A DNA stretch of 30,085 nucleotides from Deltaproteobacteria bacterium (lineage in GTDB: Bacteria; Myxococcota_A; JAADFL01). The position numbers and the translations under genes are program-made. The notes beneath the pieces are model-generated. The model ran no database searches and was not told the origin of the DNA. It worked only from the letters and a program-made list of their open reading frames with translations. Where the stretch lies: NCBI GenBank assembly GCA_013152945.1, contig JAADFL010000090.1:1-30085 (forward strand), in the 5' to 3' direction. Numbering within the stretch: position 1 is the stretch's first letter; each line of letters begins with the position of its first letter. Below, piece by piece: positions 18,201 through 25,813 of this stretch.

Positions 18201-20039
18201 ACCATTGCCTTTGGCCTTAAGCTCACGAAAATAGGCTGTAAGTTCGTTGAGCGTGCATGGATATCCCATGGCTGCAAGCGCCCGGACGACACGCAATTGG
18301 TCCCTGGAAAGGTTGTCAAGGATTTCTGCGGGCAGCCCGGGTTCGACCGGCCAACTTGGCAGGGGTTCATCCGGCGGGGGAAGCATTTCCATGCGTACGT
18401 GCCAAGCCCCGGCCGAACGAATCAATGCTCCTGATTTTTCCAAGCCGCGCAACATTGTTACAGCAGTTGATGCCAAACCATCTGAATCTCTTTGCAGTCT
18501 GTCAGCAAGCAATTGAGCTTCCACTATTTCGCCGAATGTCTTTTCAAGTAACCGGATAGTCTCATTGTGATCAAACCGGTTGATTTTTTTGAGCAGCGTA
18601 TCCGGCTCTGATTGAAGGTCTGCGGCCAGTGAAAGGGCATAGGCATTGTCATTTTTACTGTTCATGGAGATGGCAAGGAAGTACGGGCCCCTGTTCTTCT
18701 TGAATGCGAGGTACCTTAATAGGTGCATGCTGTCTCCTGATGCCATATGCGCATCATCGAGCAACAAGGCAAACGGCCTGATTCGCGCCAATTCATCCAG
18801 GAGACATGAAATGTCATCATAGAATTTATAGACTTGATCTCGCTCGAATATTCCCGCCTCGGAAATAGCCGGGTCTCCCGAAATGAATGACATTGACTGT
18901 TGGTATTTTTCCACCAGCACACTGGCCACGTCCCTGTAACTCGACACCAAGCCATCCAGGATGTCATGAAAAGCAGCCAGCGGTCGATCATCGTTTTCAT
19001 GGAATAATCCCTTGAATACCTTTAATCCGGAAACTTCGATTGTTACGCCGAGCTCATCCAGGAGCCTGGATTTTCCCACCCCGGTCTCGCCGGTAACCAT
19101 GGCGATTCTGGGCACCTTGTCCAAAGCCATCAATGCTGCTTCTTCCAAGTCAGCAAGTTCTTTGGAACGGCCGACAAACCCGGGAAGCAAAGTATAGGTT
19201 TGTTCGATGGCCGTTCCGGCGACCTTGTCGTCTCTTCCAGAGACTTCGTTTAAAGCGGTGAGCACCTCGTCCACAGAGGAGAACCTTGCAGCCGGCTCCT
19301 TTGACATGAGTCCGTATACCACTTCTTCGAGACCGAGCGGCATGTCCGGGCAAAGTAAACGAAGGTCAGGTATTTCTTCGAACAAGGTGGCACGAAGCAC
19401 CTCAATCGGATTGTTCTTATCAAAAGGCGGATTTCCAGTTAAAAGCTCGAATAACAGGACTCCCAGGGAATATAGATCAGCTCTCTTGTCGACAGGACCG
19501 CCACGGATTACCTCGGGAGCCATGTAATGCAACGTGCCTCTCTGTATCAGCTCATCGGAGCCGGCCGGAGCGGCCAGGCTGAAATCCAGCAACTTTACAG
19601 CCGGTTTTTCGGGCCGTGTTGCGTCAACCATTATATTGGAGGGCTTGATGTCGTTGTGAACGAGTCCCCTCGAATGGATATATTGCAATGCCTTGCATAC
19701 ACCTGCCAGTGCGGGAAAGAAGGAAATATGATCAGGGCCTGATATCACCCGGTCAATGGTTTTTCCCGGAGCCAACTCCATTGCCAAGAAGGACCTGCCG
19801 TCAGCCCTGCCCATGTCCAGGATCCTGACCAGGTTCGGGTGGCGCAACCTGGAGAGATGAGCGAACTCCATTTCGAGGTCGTTGTCGGCAGCCTTGTCCA
19901 AGAGTTTCAGGGCTACCGTACGATTCGTTCCCAGGTCGAGCGCCTTGTACACGGTGCTTCGGCCGCCGGATCCAAGCTTTTCGAGTAAGGAGTACCTGCC
20001 GTCAACCTGTTTCAACGCCCCGTGCCTGATTTGTTTCAC
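15234..20039 (-). CDS. Giant Ser/Thr kinase - AAA ATPase - TPR - GAF - histidine kinase
   Basis: The product is 1601 residues, cytoplasmic, with no membrane helix. Residues 17-265 form a Hanks-type kinase with GSGG loop, Lys45, HND (128-130, normally HRD), DFS (152-154, normally DFG) and APE (174-176); catalytic Asp130 and metal Asp152 are kept. Residues of about 285-640 form an AAA/STAND-like ATPase, with P-loop GETGVGKS (317-324) and Walker B LLLDDAH. Residues of about 680-1170 hold ten or more TPR-like helical pairs. A GAF domain (about 1190-1345) precedes HisKA with His1361 (AHELKTPL) and a HATPase with N-box NLVANAIRYS and DTGPG. A Lys/Gly-rich insertion (about 1497-1530) splits the ATPase domain. 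The ATG overlaps the protease stop codon by 4 bases, so the gene is translated with the protease. It is likely a multi-input sensor whose output regulator may be the GGDEF protein. Confidence 0.92.
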   Translation of the reverse strand: MKQIRHGALKQVDGRYSLLEKLGSGGRSTVYKALDLGTNRTVALKLLDKAADNDLEMEFAHLSRLRHPNLVRILDMGRADGRSFLAMELAPGKTIDRVISGPDHISFFPALAGVCKALQYIHSRGLVHNDIKPSNIMVDATRPEKPAVKLLDFSLAAPAGSDELIQRGTLHYMAPEVIRGGPVDKRADLYSLGVLLFELLTGNPPFDKNNPIEVLRATLFEEIPDLRLLCPDMPLGLEEVVYGLMSKEPAARFSSVDEVLTALNEVSGRDDKVAGTAIEQTYTLLPGFVGRSKELADLEEAALMALDKVPRIAMVTGETGVGKSRLLDELGVTIEVSGLKVFKGLFHENDDRPLAAFHDILDGLVSSYRDVASVLVEKYQQSMSFISGDPAISEAGIFERDQVYKFYDDISCLLDELARIRPFALLLDDAHMASGDSMHLLRYLAFKKNRGPYFLAISMNSKNDNAYALSLAADLQSEPDTLLKKINRFDHNETIRLLEKTFGEIVEAQLLADRLQRDSDGLASTAVTMLRGLEKSGALIRSAGAWHVRMEMLPPPDEPLPSWPVEPGLPAEILDNLSRDQLRVVRALAAMGYPCTLNELTAYFRELKAKGNGFLLPSLAGLEGRGLVQRIGPRWRLRTSTARTAILAGIPIKRRKKMLRASARTLEKSRCPQKVIATRWAEAGNFGPAVEHGILAANSARATGTGWDALDILTRVIDWLDRGHDTIPDSELKKRNVSKTAGTIAVDLGRLDQAEALLLPLAEENEDPWIYKILVDGYKEAGRYSDSLKWCREGLESPSLDAKLKALLHYSAGWCLMMLGRYKDAEKEAGLAENSAAGIPEVLARIHILRGNLGWYTSKYKEAKKNFEKAGRMFAGLGDRKGKADSITGLATLARFRGELKVAAGLYQEALTEYRSMGSLSAVSKGLNNLGIAKYLLGKWKEAADLWEMHARTCRQMGEQSELVNALNNLGYLYTQRGDLVRAERSLNLGLELAERTGFSRMRATLLGNLGDIMAQKGNKEKARRLYQQAEEEARRIGAEDELVELKRRFGELHLISGRLTRARSILKEAYTEAKRLGLAHEEARIDVLIAGLERRFGDPETGLSRLKRAEALIEDLGEEYEAARMRLEKARCLTDLGMAREAREEMSKSRSVLEPLGARTDLEELKALEHRLTLGGVDLARKLEHHRILIEVAKGIAPILDLDDLLVKVVDKTIEVVSADKGFLILLDNDTRPVFRVGRNSAGRSLGPEDFAVSRGVVDQVLRTGEPVTVADMDKADNFRYRRSVVTLGLRSVACVPLIGRSTDPIGLVYVDSKDPAATLVGPDLPLLEALAGHAAVAIENARLYEEQVKRREQVATIAHELKTPLTAISGFTDLLLMEPSGPDQRKREYLKLISTEVQRMARLVHDVLDLSLLESKAMRYKKEKIDIKSLLKEVALTMKPLADVEGVDLEFNMGPGASKVLGDRDRLSQVVTNLVANAIRYSGNGQSVQIACLAVKDDDKNGHPGKAQKGYSGMMETPKSNNREPGWVEIRVRDTGPGVDDSEKKIIFERFYKGKGGEHGLGLAITRTLVQEHKGSIWVEDAPGGGAVFVVRLPAVSTP

Positions 20040-21913
20040 TTTTGTACCGGGCTCGTGCCCACGCTTGCATCACGGGCCCCTGCGCCAATAGCCCCATCGA
20101 TGTATGGGTTAAAGGTGGGAAAGCCTGATAGAGAGATGTTGAAGACGAAGCCTACCGGGCTTGTGCCCAGTCCGTCGCCCCCGGCCTTGAAGGACCCGAA
20201 AGAATTATATGCATTGAAGGATGACAGAGACGGTTCGATGTCCAGACCGAAGAAGAACCCTATTCTCTGGAACCAAGAGAGCAATAACCTGTTAAAGAAG
20301 CTTACCAGTCCCTGCGGGCTGGTTCCCAGGCCCGCAGCTTTGGCAGTCTTGTCCACAACAAGACCGATTACAACGTCCGGCGCTGTTATTTGATCCCTGC
20401 CCGGCTTATCCTGTTGATCATCCCATGGCAGAGTCCTCTCGATGACGCATTTTCCCCGGTAGTTGGTTGTACAAGATACATTTTCATACAATTTGCCAAT
20501 AAACCTGCCGAAGATTTTTTCACCGGGCACAGGCCTGCCCCGGCTATTGACCACAGTAATCCCGGCCCTGACAAAGAGACCCTGTTCGCCGTGCAACCTT
20601 CTTGTCTTTACCCGGATTTTGACATAACGCTTGCCGGGAATTTCGATATTTTTGCCGGAGACCATGTCTTGGGCGGCCTGACCTATGTTCAGCAGGCCAT
20701 TACCTGTTTCAAGGTCGAACCCGGGTTCCCCCAGGTCCGATGCCGAGGCATCGAGCCTTGCTGTAATGCTTTTCGGCTCAGCCCCGGCCGATAAAAGCAA
20801 TGCGGCGGAAGCGGAAACATGAGCTGCCGAGGCTGATGTGCCGGAGAGCATCCATGGGGCGGGTTTGCCCGGCATACCCGGCGGGAAGGATTCGCCTATT
20901 ATGCCGTCAGCCATGCCGTCGTTGTTTTCGTCACGGTCGAGATCTCCGCCCGGTGCCAGTATATCCAACCTGGCATCAGATGCGGAGTATTCGGCCCGAA
21001 CAATACCCGTGCTATCGAGCCTTGCAGCGCCGACCGCGATAACCCCCCTGAGTGCGGCCGGGTACAGGACCGGTCCGCCCCAGTCGTTTCCGGCAGCGCC
21101 GACAATCACTACTCCATTGTCGAGTGCTTGTCTCACTGCTTTGACCAGAGCAAGGGAAGGTGTGTAACCCGGGTCGAATGTCAGGGACAGGTTTATCACC
21201 TGTGCGCCATGCTCGACTGCATAGATTATACCCTGGACTATATCGGCCTCGGTGCCTACGGCATCCTTGTCAAGGACCCTGACAGGCATTATGGATACTC
21301 CGGGAGATATACCTGCGCCCGAGTCCGAGTACCTGGAATCCCGGGCAATTATACTTGTTACAAGCGTTCCATGTCCGTTTTCGTCCAGGGGCTCCCGGTC
21401 GCCATCCACAAAATCCATGGGCGCAACAAAGTCGGTGCCGGCCAATCCCGGTGGAACTCTGTAAGCCTCGTCATCAGTATCAAGGTATGAAACGCCTGTA
21501 TCCAGGACTCCGACAACGACGCCGCTTCCATCGCCGACAAGTTCCCATGCCTTTTCGACGCCGATTGCCTGCAGGTTCCATTGGTACGGATAGAGGTCGC
21601 CGTTCTCTACTGACGCCGCCCTGCAAATGGCATTGGCGGATGCTTGTAAAACATCCTTATCCTGGGAGAGGCGTTTCAGCAGGCCGTTCGTGTCTCCATC
21701 ATGCGAGTGGAGACGCAAAACACCGGCAGGTCCCCTGAACGGAACCAGCCATGCGCGGGACCGTTCGAGGAGCTTTTCGAGGTGCTTGGTGTCCAGAGGT
21801 TTCTTCAGTGTGACCAGGGCCTCGCCTCTTGCCGCGCCGGGCCATGCCTGCACTTGGCCGGAAAGTGAAAACGTGATTGCAGACAGTACAACCCAGAGAT
21901 TACGCATCTTCAT
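20036..21913 (-). CDS. Secreted subtilisin-like (S8) serine protease with GTSP-repeat tail
   Basis: The product is 625 residues. The signal peptide MKMRNLWVVLSAITFSLSGQVQA is followed by a propeptide-like region (about 30-95) and an S8 catalytic domain (about 115-420). The triad is visible: Asp in GVLDTGVSY, His in NGHGTLVTS and Ser in SGTSASAAHVS, with the oxyanion Asn in GAAGNDWGG. An Asp-rich loop (DLDRDENNDGMADG) looks like a calcium site. The last 200 residues are a beta-type domain with a Cys pair (CTTNYRGKC). They end in a tail with three GTSP motifs: GLGTSPQG, GLGTSPVG and SVGTSPVQK. AGGAGG is 5 bases before the ATG. The gene overlaps the GGDEF gene by 14 bases and the hybrid kinase gene by 4, which is unusual company for an exported protease. 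Confidence 0.92.
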   Translation of the reverse strand: MKMRNLWVVLSAITFSLSGQVQAWPGAARGEALVTLKKPLDTKHLEKLLERSRAWLVPFRGPAGVLRLHSHDGDTNGLLKRLSQDKDVLQASANAICRAASVENGDLYPYQWNLQAIGVEKAWELVGDGSGVVVGVLDTGVSYLDTDDEAYRVPPGLAGTDFVAPMDFVDGDREPLDENGHGTLVTSIIARDSRYSDSGAGISPGVSIMPVRVLDKDAVGTEADIVQGIIYAVEHGAQVINLSLTFDPGYTPSLALVKAVRQALDNGVVIVGAAGNDWGGPVLYPAALRGVIAVGAARLDSTGIVRAEYSASDARLDILAPGGDLDRDENNDGMADGIIGESFPPGMPGKPAPWMLSGTSASAAHVSASAALLLSAGAEPKSITARLDASASDLGEPGFDLETGNGLLNIGQAAQDMVSGKNIEIPGKRYVKIRVKTRRLHGEQGLFVRAGITVVNSRGRPVPGEKIFGRFIGKLYENVSCTTNYRGKCVIERTLPWDDQQDKPGRDQITAPDVVIGLVVDKTAKAAGLGTSPQGLVSFFNRLLLSWFQRIGFFFGLDIEPSLSSFNAYNSFGSFKAGGDGLGTSPVGFVFNISLSGFPTFNPYIDGAIGAGARDASVGTSPVQK

Positions 21914-23303
21914 GGAGACCTCCTTTTAGCCCCTGGTCACCCGGTTTCTCATTCTTGCTTTGTACTGGCGATTTCAACTTCGAGAACATGATATTACTTC
22001 CGGACAGGCTCTTTACCTTGTGTTTCAGTTCGGCCGCACTTGTTGCCAAGTCCACGATACCGGCCGAAAGGGGCTCCTCCACGATAATAGCTGCAAGCGA
22101 AAGGGACATGAGAGGAAAGCGCCTCAGTGTGCCGTACCTGTCGACTGCTTTGATGTAACCGGCATTCAGATCGAATTCGTCGTAGTGGAGGCGCATCAGG
22201 CGGTCGAAACTGGTAGTAACATCGTGAGCGAAATCGTCGATGTCGGCCAAACCCGCTATTGCAATGAAGTCATCTCCTCCTATGTGGCCGACAAAAACAT
22301 TATGTTTCGCTGAAAGCACTGCCAGCAATCCGGCCAAGTGCTTGAGTGCGCCGTCAGCCTTGGCAAAACCATACACGTCGTTGTATACCTTGAAATTATC
22401 TACATCCATGTAGCAGAAGACGAAAGGTTCACCTGCAGCGGATCTTTTGGCGATCTCTTTTTCTATTGCAGGGCTGCCGGGAAGACCTGATGACGGGTTG
22501 ACCTGAAGAAGCGCATGCGTGCGCTCGATTAGTCTTTTAAGCCTTGCATTGAGTTCGCTTGGAAAGACAGGGGCCTTCATGACATCATCACATCCGGTCT
22601 CTATGGCCTGTACACGTTCTTCAGGGGACATGCGGTTTCCAACAGCCATGATCGGCAGGGCCGCTGTTGTTCCGCCGGACCGTATTTTGCCTATTGCTTC
22701 AATCAAGTCGAATGAAGGTGATGCAGCGTCGATCAGTACTGCTCCTATTCTTGTACTGTCGATGATTTCCAGCATTTTTTCGATATTCGCCGCTGAAACG
22801 AATTCAAAGCCTGTCAGAGGTGAAAGAGCGCGAACCACGTGCCTATAAAAAGATCTCCTGCCTGTTACAAGGATGTTGGCCGAGTTTCCGGGTCGATGGG
22901 CGGCCAGGGCACTGTCCACGGTCTCATAGAGCTTTACAGGCTTAACCGGTTTTTTAATAAAGGCAAAGGCACCTTTTGAAACAGCTCCTCTCGCAGCATC
23001 CATGGCCGAGATTATTATCACCGGGATGTGCATGGTCTCCGGGTCGTTTCTTAAAACCTCCAGGAGTTCGAGCCCATTGACGTGTGGCATGGAGATGTCG
23101 AGTGTAAGCAGGCATGGCTTTAGCATGCGCGCCAGAAGAACAGCGCGATTCGGATCTTGCTCACTAACTACTTTGAAGCCTTTCTTTTCGATCATCCTGG
23201 AAAGAAAATGGGCGGTAGGCTTGTCGTCATCCACTACCAAAACCAGTTTTTCAACTAAATGGTCTGGATGGTTCATGGTCGTTGTAGCTTTTTGCTCGTG
23301 CAT
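21900..23303 (-). CDS. Response regulator with two REC-like domains and a GGDEF domain
   Basis: The product is 467 residues, PleD-like in order. REC1 (about 19-130) has the acidic VVDDD, phospho-acceptor Asp69 (TLDISMP) and Lys118 (KKPV). The second REC-like domain (about 142-262) starts VTGRR without the acidic pair, though Asp192 remains; it is probably a non-phosphorylated adaptor. The GGDEF domain (about 272-430) has SSGLPG, FCYMDVDNF with metal Asp300, and a signature GGDDF (342-346) in place of GGDEF. No RxxD inhibitory site is present 5 residues upstream. It may make c-di-GMP or bind GTP; activity is uncertain. The start at 23303 has GAGGTGA 7 bases upstream; the longer frame to 23381 lacks support. 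It is the first gene of the GGDEF/protease/kinase operon. Confidence 0.9.
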   Translation of the reverse strand: MHEQKATTTMNHPDHLVEKLVLVVDDDKPTAHFLSRMIEKKGFKVVSEQDPNRAVLLARMLKPCLLTLDISMPHVNGLELLEVLRNDPETMHIPVIIISAMDAARGAVSKGAFAFIKKPVKPVKLYETVDSALAAHRPGNSANILVTGRRSFYRHVVRALSPLTGFEFVSAANIEKMLEIIDSTRIGAVLIDAASPSFDLIEAIGKIRSGGTTAALPIMAVGNRMSPEERVQAIETGCDDVMKAPVFPSELNARLKRLIERTHALLQVNPSSGLPGSPAIEKEIAKRSAAGEPFVFCYMDVDNFKVYNDVYGFAKADGALKHLAGLLAVLSAKHNVFVGHIGGDDFIAIAGLADIDDFAHDVTTSFDRLMRLHYDEFDLNAGYIKAVDRYGTLRRFPLMSLSLAAIIVEEPLSAGIVDLATSAAELKHKVKSLSGSNIMFSKLKSPVQSKNEKPGDQGLKGGLHEDA

Positions 23304-23438
23304 GTCCGATTCACCTCGGTGTGCATTTAATGCAAGCATCGTTCCATGAACAATGCTTAGCCGCCTCAAAATTATCGACATTATTTCAATGAGTTATTAG
23401 AGTCCAAGCAAGCAATGGTCCAAGCAATCTATTTTTTT

Positions 23439-23506
23439 TGTTGAAAACAGAGGTGAACAGTGGCGTAAACGCCACGTTTTTTATAAAGCCATTGATTTTT
23501 TCAACA
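23439..23506 (+). ncRNA. Possible structured RNA: 9-bp inverted repeat enclosing a terminator hairpin
   Basis: TGTTGAAAA (23439-23447) pairs perfectly with TTTTCAACA (23498-23506), and a textbook terminator hairpin lies between them. No plus-strand gene lies upstream to need a terminator. A short plus-strand RNA antisense to the leader of the GGDEF gene is one explanation. A mobile-element remnant or a bifunctional leader structure is another. No convincing plus-strand promoter was found. Confidence 0.25.
23460..23482 (+). terminator. Rho-independent terminator reading rightward
   Basis: GTGGCG (23460-23465), a TAAA loop and CGCCAC (23470-23475) form a perfect 6-bp GC-rich stem. G and six T follow (23476-23482). 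The T-run is on the plus strand only, so it ends rightward transcription, although the nearest genes on both sides are leftward. Confidence 0.6.
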
Positions 23507-23854
23507 GCGCCAATCCATTGAAGTCGTTGCCAACAGTATTCTCCACATCCTGTTGCTTCTCGGAACACCTGGCTTGTTGCTTTTATCCGATATACCCGTA
23601 GGTATTACTTTGTTGTCGCGATTTGCAGGCACTGCGCTCGCTCGCTCGCCTATTTAGATAAAAAACCGGGAAATCCATGGGCAACGGCCCTGTTTGCTCC
23701 CACCTGTCTGTTCCTACATTGCGATTTTTTCGCTCATTTCTTTGCCGCCAAGTGGTTTCGGGAAACAATAATATAACAAGTAACTTCAATCCGGAACGAA
23801 TAAGCATTTGGCTGATGTTACGTTAACGCCACAATAATGCGGTGTATACACCAC

Positions 23855-25288
23855 CTAATGGCTATGGCCCTGCATCTTCCGCTTGAACGGCTTTGGATCG
23901 ATATTGTTTCTCTTCAGCAGGGCCCATAAGGATTTTCTGTCCAATCCACCCATCTTCGCTGCTTCGGTTATTTTCCCCTTGGCTGCAGTCAGCAGCTTTG
24001 TGGCATAGGCTTTCTCGAAAGTCCTGATTAATTCGTCACGCTGCTGTCGATAGGGCTGTGAAAGATCGACTTTGCTGGTGGCGTCTATTTCTCCCTGCTC
24101 GAATTGGAAAAGGTCTCTCACATGGATCACCGGGCCGTTTGCAACCACCATGGCCTGCTTGATAATGTTTTGGAGTTCTCTAACGTTGCCGGGCCAGGAA
24201 TGCTCTTTTAACCTTTTTAAAGCCCCTGGACTGATTCCCTCGATGTTTTTATCCAGTTCGGAATTGTATAAAATCCTGAAATGGTCCACGAGTTCGGGCA
24301 AGTCTTCGAGTCTCTCCCGGAGCGGCGGCAGGATCATTGGCAGCACGTTTATCCTGTAGTACAGGTCTTGCCTGAAGGTACTTAAGGCGACCATGTTCTG
24401 GAGCGGTCGGTTCGTGGCTGCTATTATCCGCACGTCGATCTTGGAGGTTACATCTCCGCCAACAGGCCTGACTTCGCCTGTTTGGAGCACCCGTAGCAAA
24501 CCGACTTGTAGCCTGGGTGACATCTCGCTGATTTCATCCAGGAACAGCACACCCTCGTGGGCTGCGAAAAACAGGCCGGCCCTGTTCGACGATGCTCCGG
24601 TAAACGCTCCTTTTACGTGACCGAACAACTCGCTTTCCAGCAACTCTTCTGGCAAGGCGCCGCAGTTAACCGGAACAAAAGGTTTTTCATTCCTCGAGCT
24701 GAGCCTGTGAATGGTCCTGGCAGCCAGTTCCTTGCCGGTTCCGCTTTCTCCGTAGATTGTTACCGGTACATCGTTTCTTGCCACAAGGGATATTTGGTCC
24801 AGTACTTTTCTCATGGCCGGAGAAGAACCTATGATATAATCACTCCTGCGCCTCTTGGTGTTCTTGCTCTTTCGGAGTTCTGAAATTTCCCGGAGCATGT
24901 CGCGCCTGGACAAGGCCTTTGCGATCCTTTCTTTCAACTCTTTGGGTGATATCGGCTTGGTGACGAAATCATCCGCGCCACGCCGCATGGCCTCTACTGC
25001 CTGGGCCACTGTTCCATAAGCAGTTACAAGTATGACAGGGAGGTTGGGTTTTGCCGACTTGGCTTCAACCAACAAATCGAGACCGTCCATGCCTTCCATG
25101 CGCAAGTCTGTTACCAGGATATCGAAATGCCTGGACTTGAGAAGGCCGAGAGCCTCATCGCCTGATGACGCGGTCTTCACTTCATAACCTGTCTCTGTAA
25201 GCATGGTTGCAATAGCACGCCTGACAGTGCCTTCGTCATCGGCAAGCAATACGCTGGGCCGGCTTTTTTTCATATTGTCCGGTCTCAT
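23855..25288 (-). CDS. NtrC-family sigma54-dependent response regulator
   Basis: The product is 477 residues in the classic three-domain layout. REC (about 10-125) has DDE near residue 18, phospho-acceptor Asp61 (TDLRMEG) and Lys111 (TKPIS). The AAA+ domain (about 150-385) has Walker A GESGTGKE (180-187), the sigma54-contacting GAFTGA (227-232) intact, Walker B GVLFLDE and the PPLRER and WPGNVRELQN motifs. A C-terminal Fis-type helix-turn-helix (KITEAAKMGGLDRKSLWALLKRN) is followed by a basic tail. It activates transcription from -24/-12 promoters when phosphorylated. The ATG overlaps the stop codon of the zinc-ribbon gene (ATGA), so the two are coupled. No cognate histidine kinase is adjacent; the nearest is the hybrid kinase at 15234. 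Target genes are unknown. Confidence 0.94.
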   Translation of the reverse strand: MRPDNMKKSRPSVLLADDEGTVRRAIATMLTETGYEVKTASSGDEALGLLKSRHFDILVTDLRMEGMDGLDLLVEAKSAKPNLPVILVTAYGTVAQAVEAMRRGADDFVTKPISPKELKERIAKALSRRDMLREISELRKSKNTKRRRSDYIIGSSPAMRKVLDQISLVARNDVPVTIYGESGTGKELAARTIHRLSSRNEKPFVPVNCGALPEELLESELFGHVKGAFTGASSNRAGLFFAAHEGVLFLDEISEMSPRLQVGLLRVLQTGEVRPVGGDVTSKIDVRIIAATNRPLQNMVALSTFRQDLYYRINVLPMILPPLRERLEDLPELVDHFRILYNSELDKNIEGISPGALKRLKEHSWPGNVRELQNIIKQAMVVANGPVIHVRDLFQFEQGEIDATSKVDLSQPYRQQRDELIRTFEKAYATKLLTAAKGKITEAAKMGGLDRKSLWALLKRNNIDPKPFKRKMQGHSH

Positions 25289-25707
25289 CCCTTGTAGTTG
25301 TGGACCAGCACCTTGGGGCCGCTTCTGAAGCCGACCTCGATTTTGTTCCCGGAAAAATAGTTCGTTACAATGCCTACGCCGAAGGCGGGATGATCTATCA
25401 GATCTCCCTTTTCATAGGACTCGTACATGTTGTATCGCTTCCTTGGTATCGGGCCTGCCTCGTCGAGCAGGCGTTTCCATGTGGCTTCGGCCTCTGCCGG
25501 TCCGCTTGGCCTGGACTTCCTGGCCCGCAGCCCCGAACCTTTTGGTATGTTCCTGCTTTTTCTTACTTTGTGCTCATACCCGCAGGTGTTACAGCGTACC
25601 TTCACCGGTTCGCCGTCTACCATGGCCAGGATTGTATGTGCCAGGTTCAATTTGCACTTGGGGCAATCGAGGTCGATTTCTCCGCCCACTCTCAATTCAA
25701 GATTCAT
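25285..25707 (-). CDS. Zinc-ribbon protein with C-terminal Tudor-like (PcrA/UvrD-tail-like) domain
   Basis: The product is 140 residues. An N-terminal zinc ribbon uses Cys15/Cys18 (DCPKC) and Cys39/Cys42 (RCNTC), followed by a basic linker (KVRKSRNIPKGSGLRARKSR). The last 45 residues (KGDLIDHPAFGVGIVTNYFSGNKIEVGFRSGPKVLVHNY) resemble the 'G..V.H..FG.G.V' Tudor-like fold at the C-terminus of PcrA/UvrD helicases and in CarD-type proteins, which bind RNA polymerase. The RNA-polymerase or nucleic-acid link is inference from that likeness. The start at 25707 has GGGAG 7 bases upstream; the frame to 25755 would add 16 unlikely residues. It is coupled to the NtrC-type gene by a 4-base overlap, suggesting a shared role in transcription control. 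Confidence 0.75.
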   Translation of the reverse strand: MNLELRVGGEIDLDCPKCKLNLAHTILAMVDGEPVKVRCNTCGYEHKVRKSRNIPKGSGLRARKSRPSGPAEAEATWKRLLDEAGPIPRKRYNMYESYEKGDLIDHPAFGVGIVTNYFSGNKIEVGFRSGPKVLVHNYKG

Positions 25708-25772
25708 ATTTCCACTCCCTGCATCCAGGTGACAATTGGATTGGAGCAAAAACACGGGCTGAGGGCAACCCC

Positions 25773-25813
25773 AAAAAAAACAGTTTTTTTTATTATCCTG
25801 TCAGCCCGGACAG
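25773..25813. promoter_or_regulatory. A8/T8 inverted tract and CTGTC/GACAG inverted repeat upstream of the zinc-ribbon gene
   Basis: Eight A, CAG and eight T (25773-25791) sit next to ATTATC (25792-25797, minus-strand GATAAT, a possible -10). An inverted repeat CTGTC-6-GACAG follows (25798-25813). This could be an operator/promoter for the minus-strand pair, but no convincing -35 lies at the right distance. The remaining divergent gap (25708-26002) shows nothing else I can name. Confidence 0.25.

Larger units (their letters stand above)
23304..23854. other. 551-base intergenic region between the NtrC-type gene and the GGDEF operon
   Basis: Both flanking genes are on the minus strand, so this region should hold the promoter of the GGDEF operon. 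I find no strong -35/-10 pair; the best is weak, a GATAAT at the complement of 23371-23376. It contains a direct repeat GTCCAAGCAA (23402-23411 and 23418-23427), the plus-strand terminator at 23460-23482 and a GCTC microsatellite (23635-23649). Two palindromes, CGTTAACG (23821-23828) and GGTGTATACACC (23841-23852), lie just past the NtrC-type stop codon. Open frames here lack ribosome binding sites and recognisable sequence. Confidence 0.5.

Noticed and set aside
23583-23807. 74-residue minus-strand open frame in the large intergenic region
   Set aside because: No ribosome binding site and no domain; it spans the GCTC microsatellite and looks like chance or repeat sequence.
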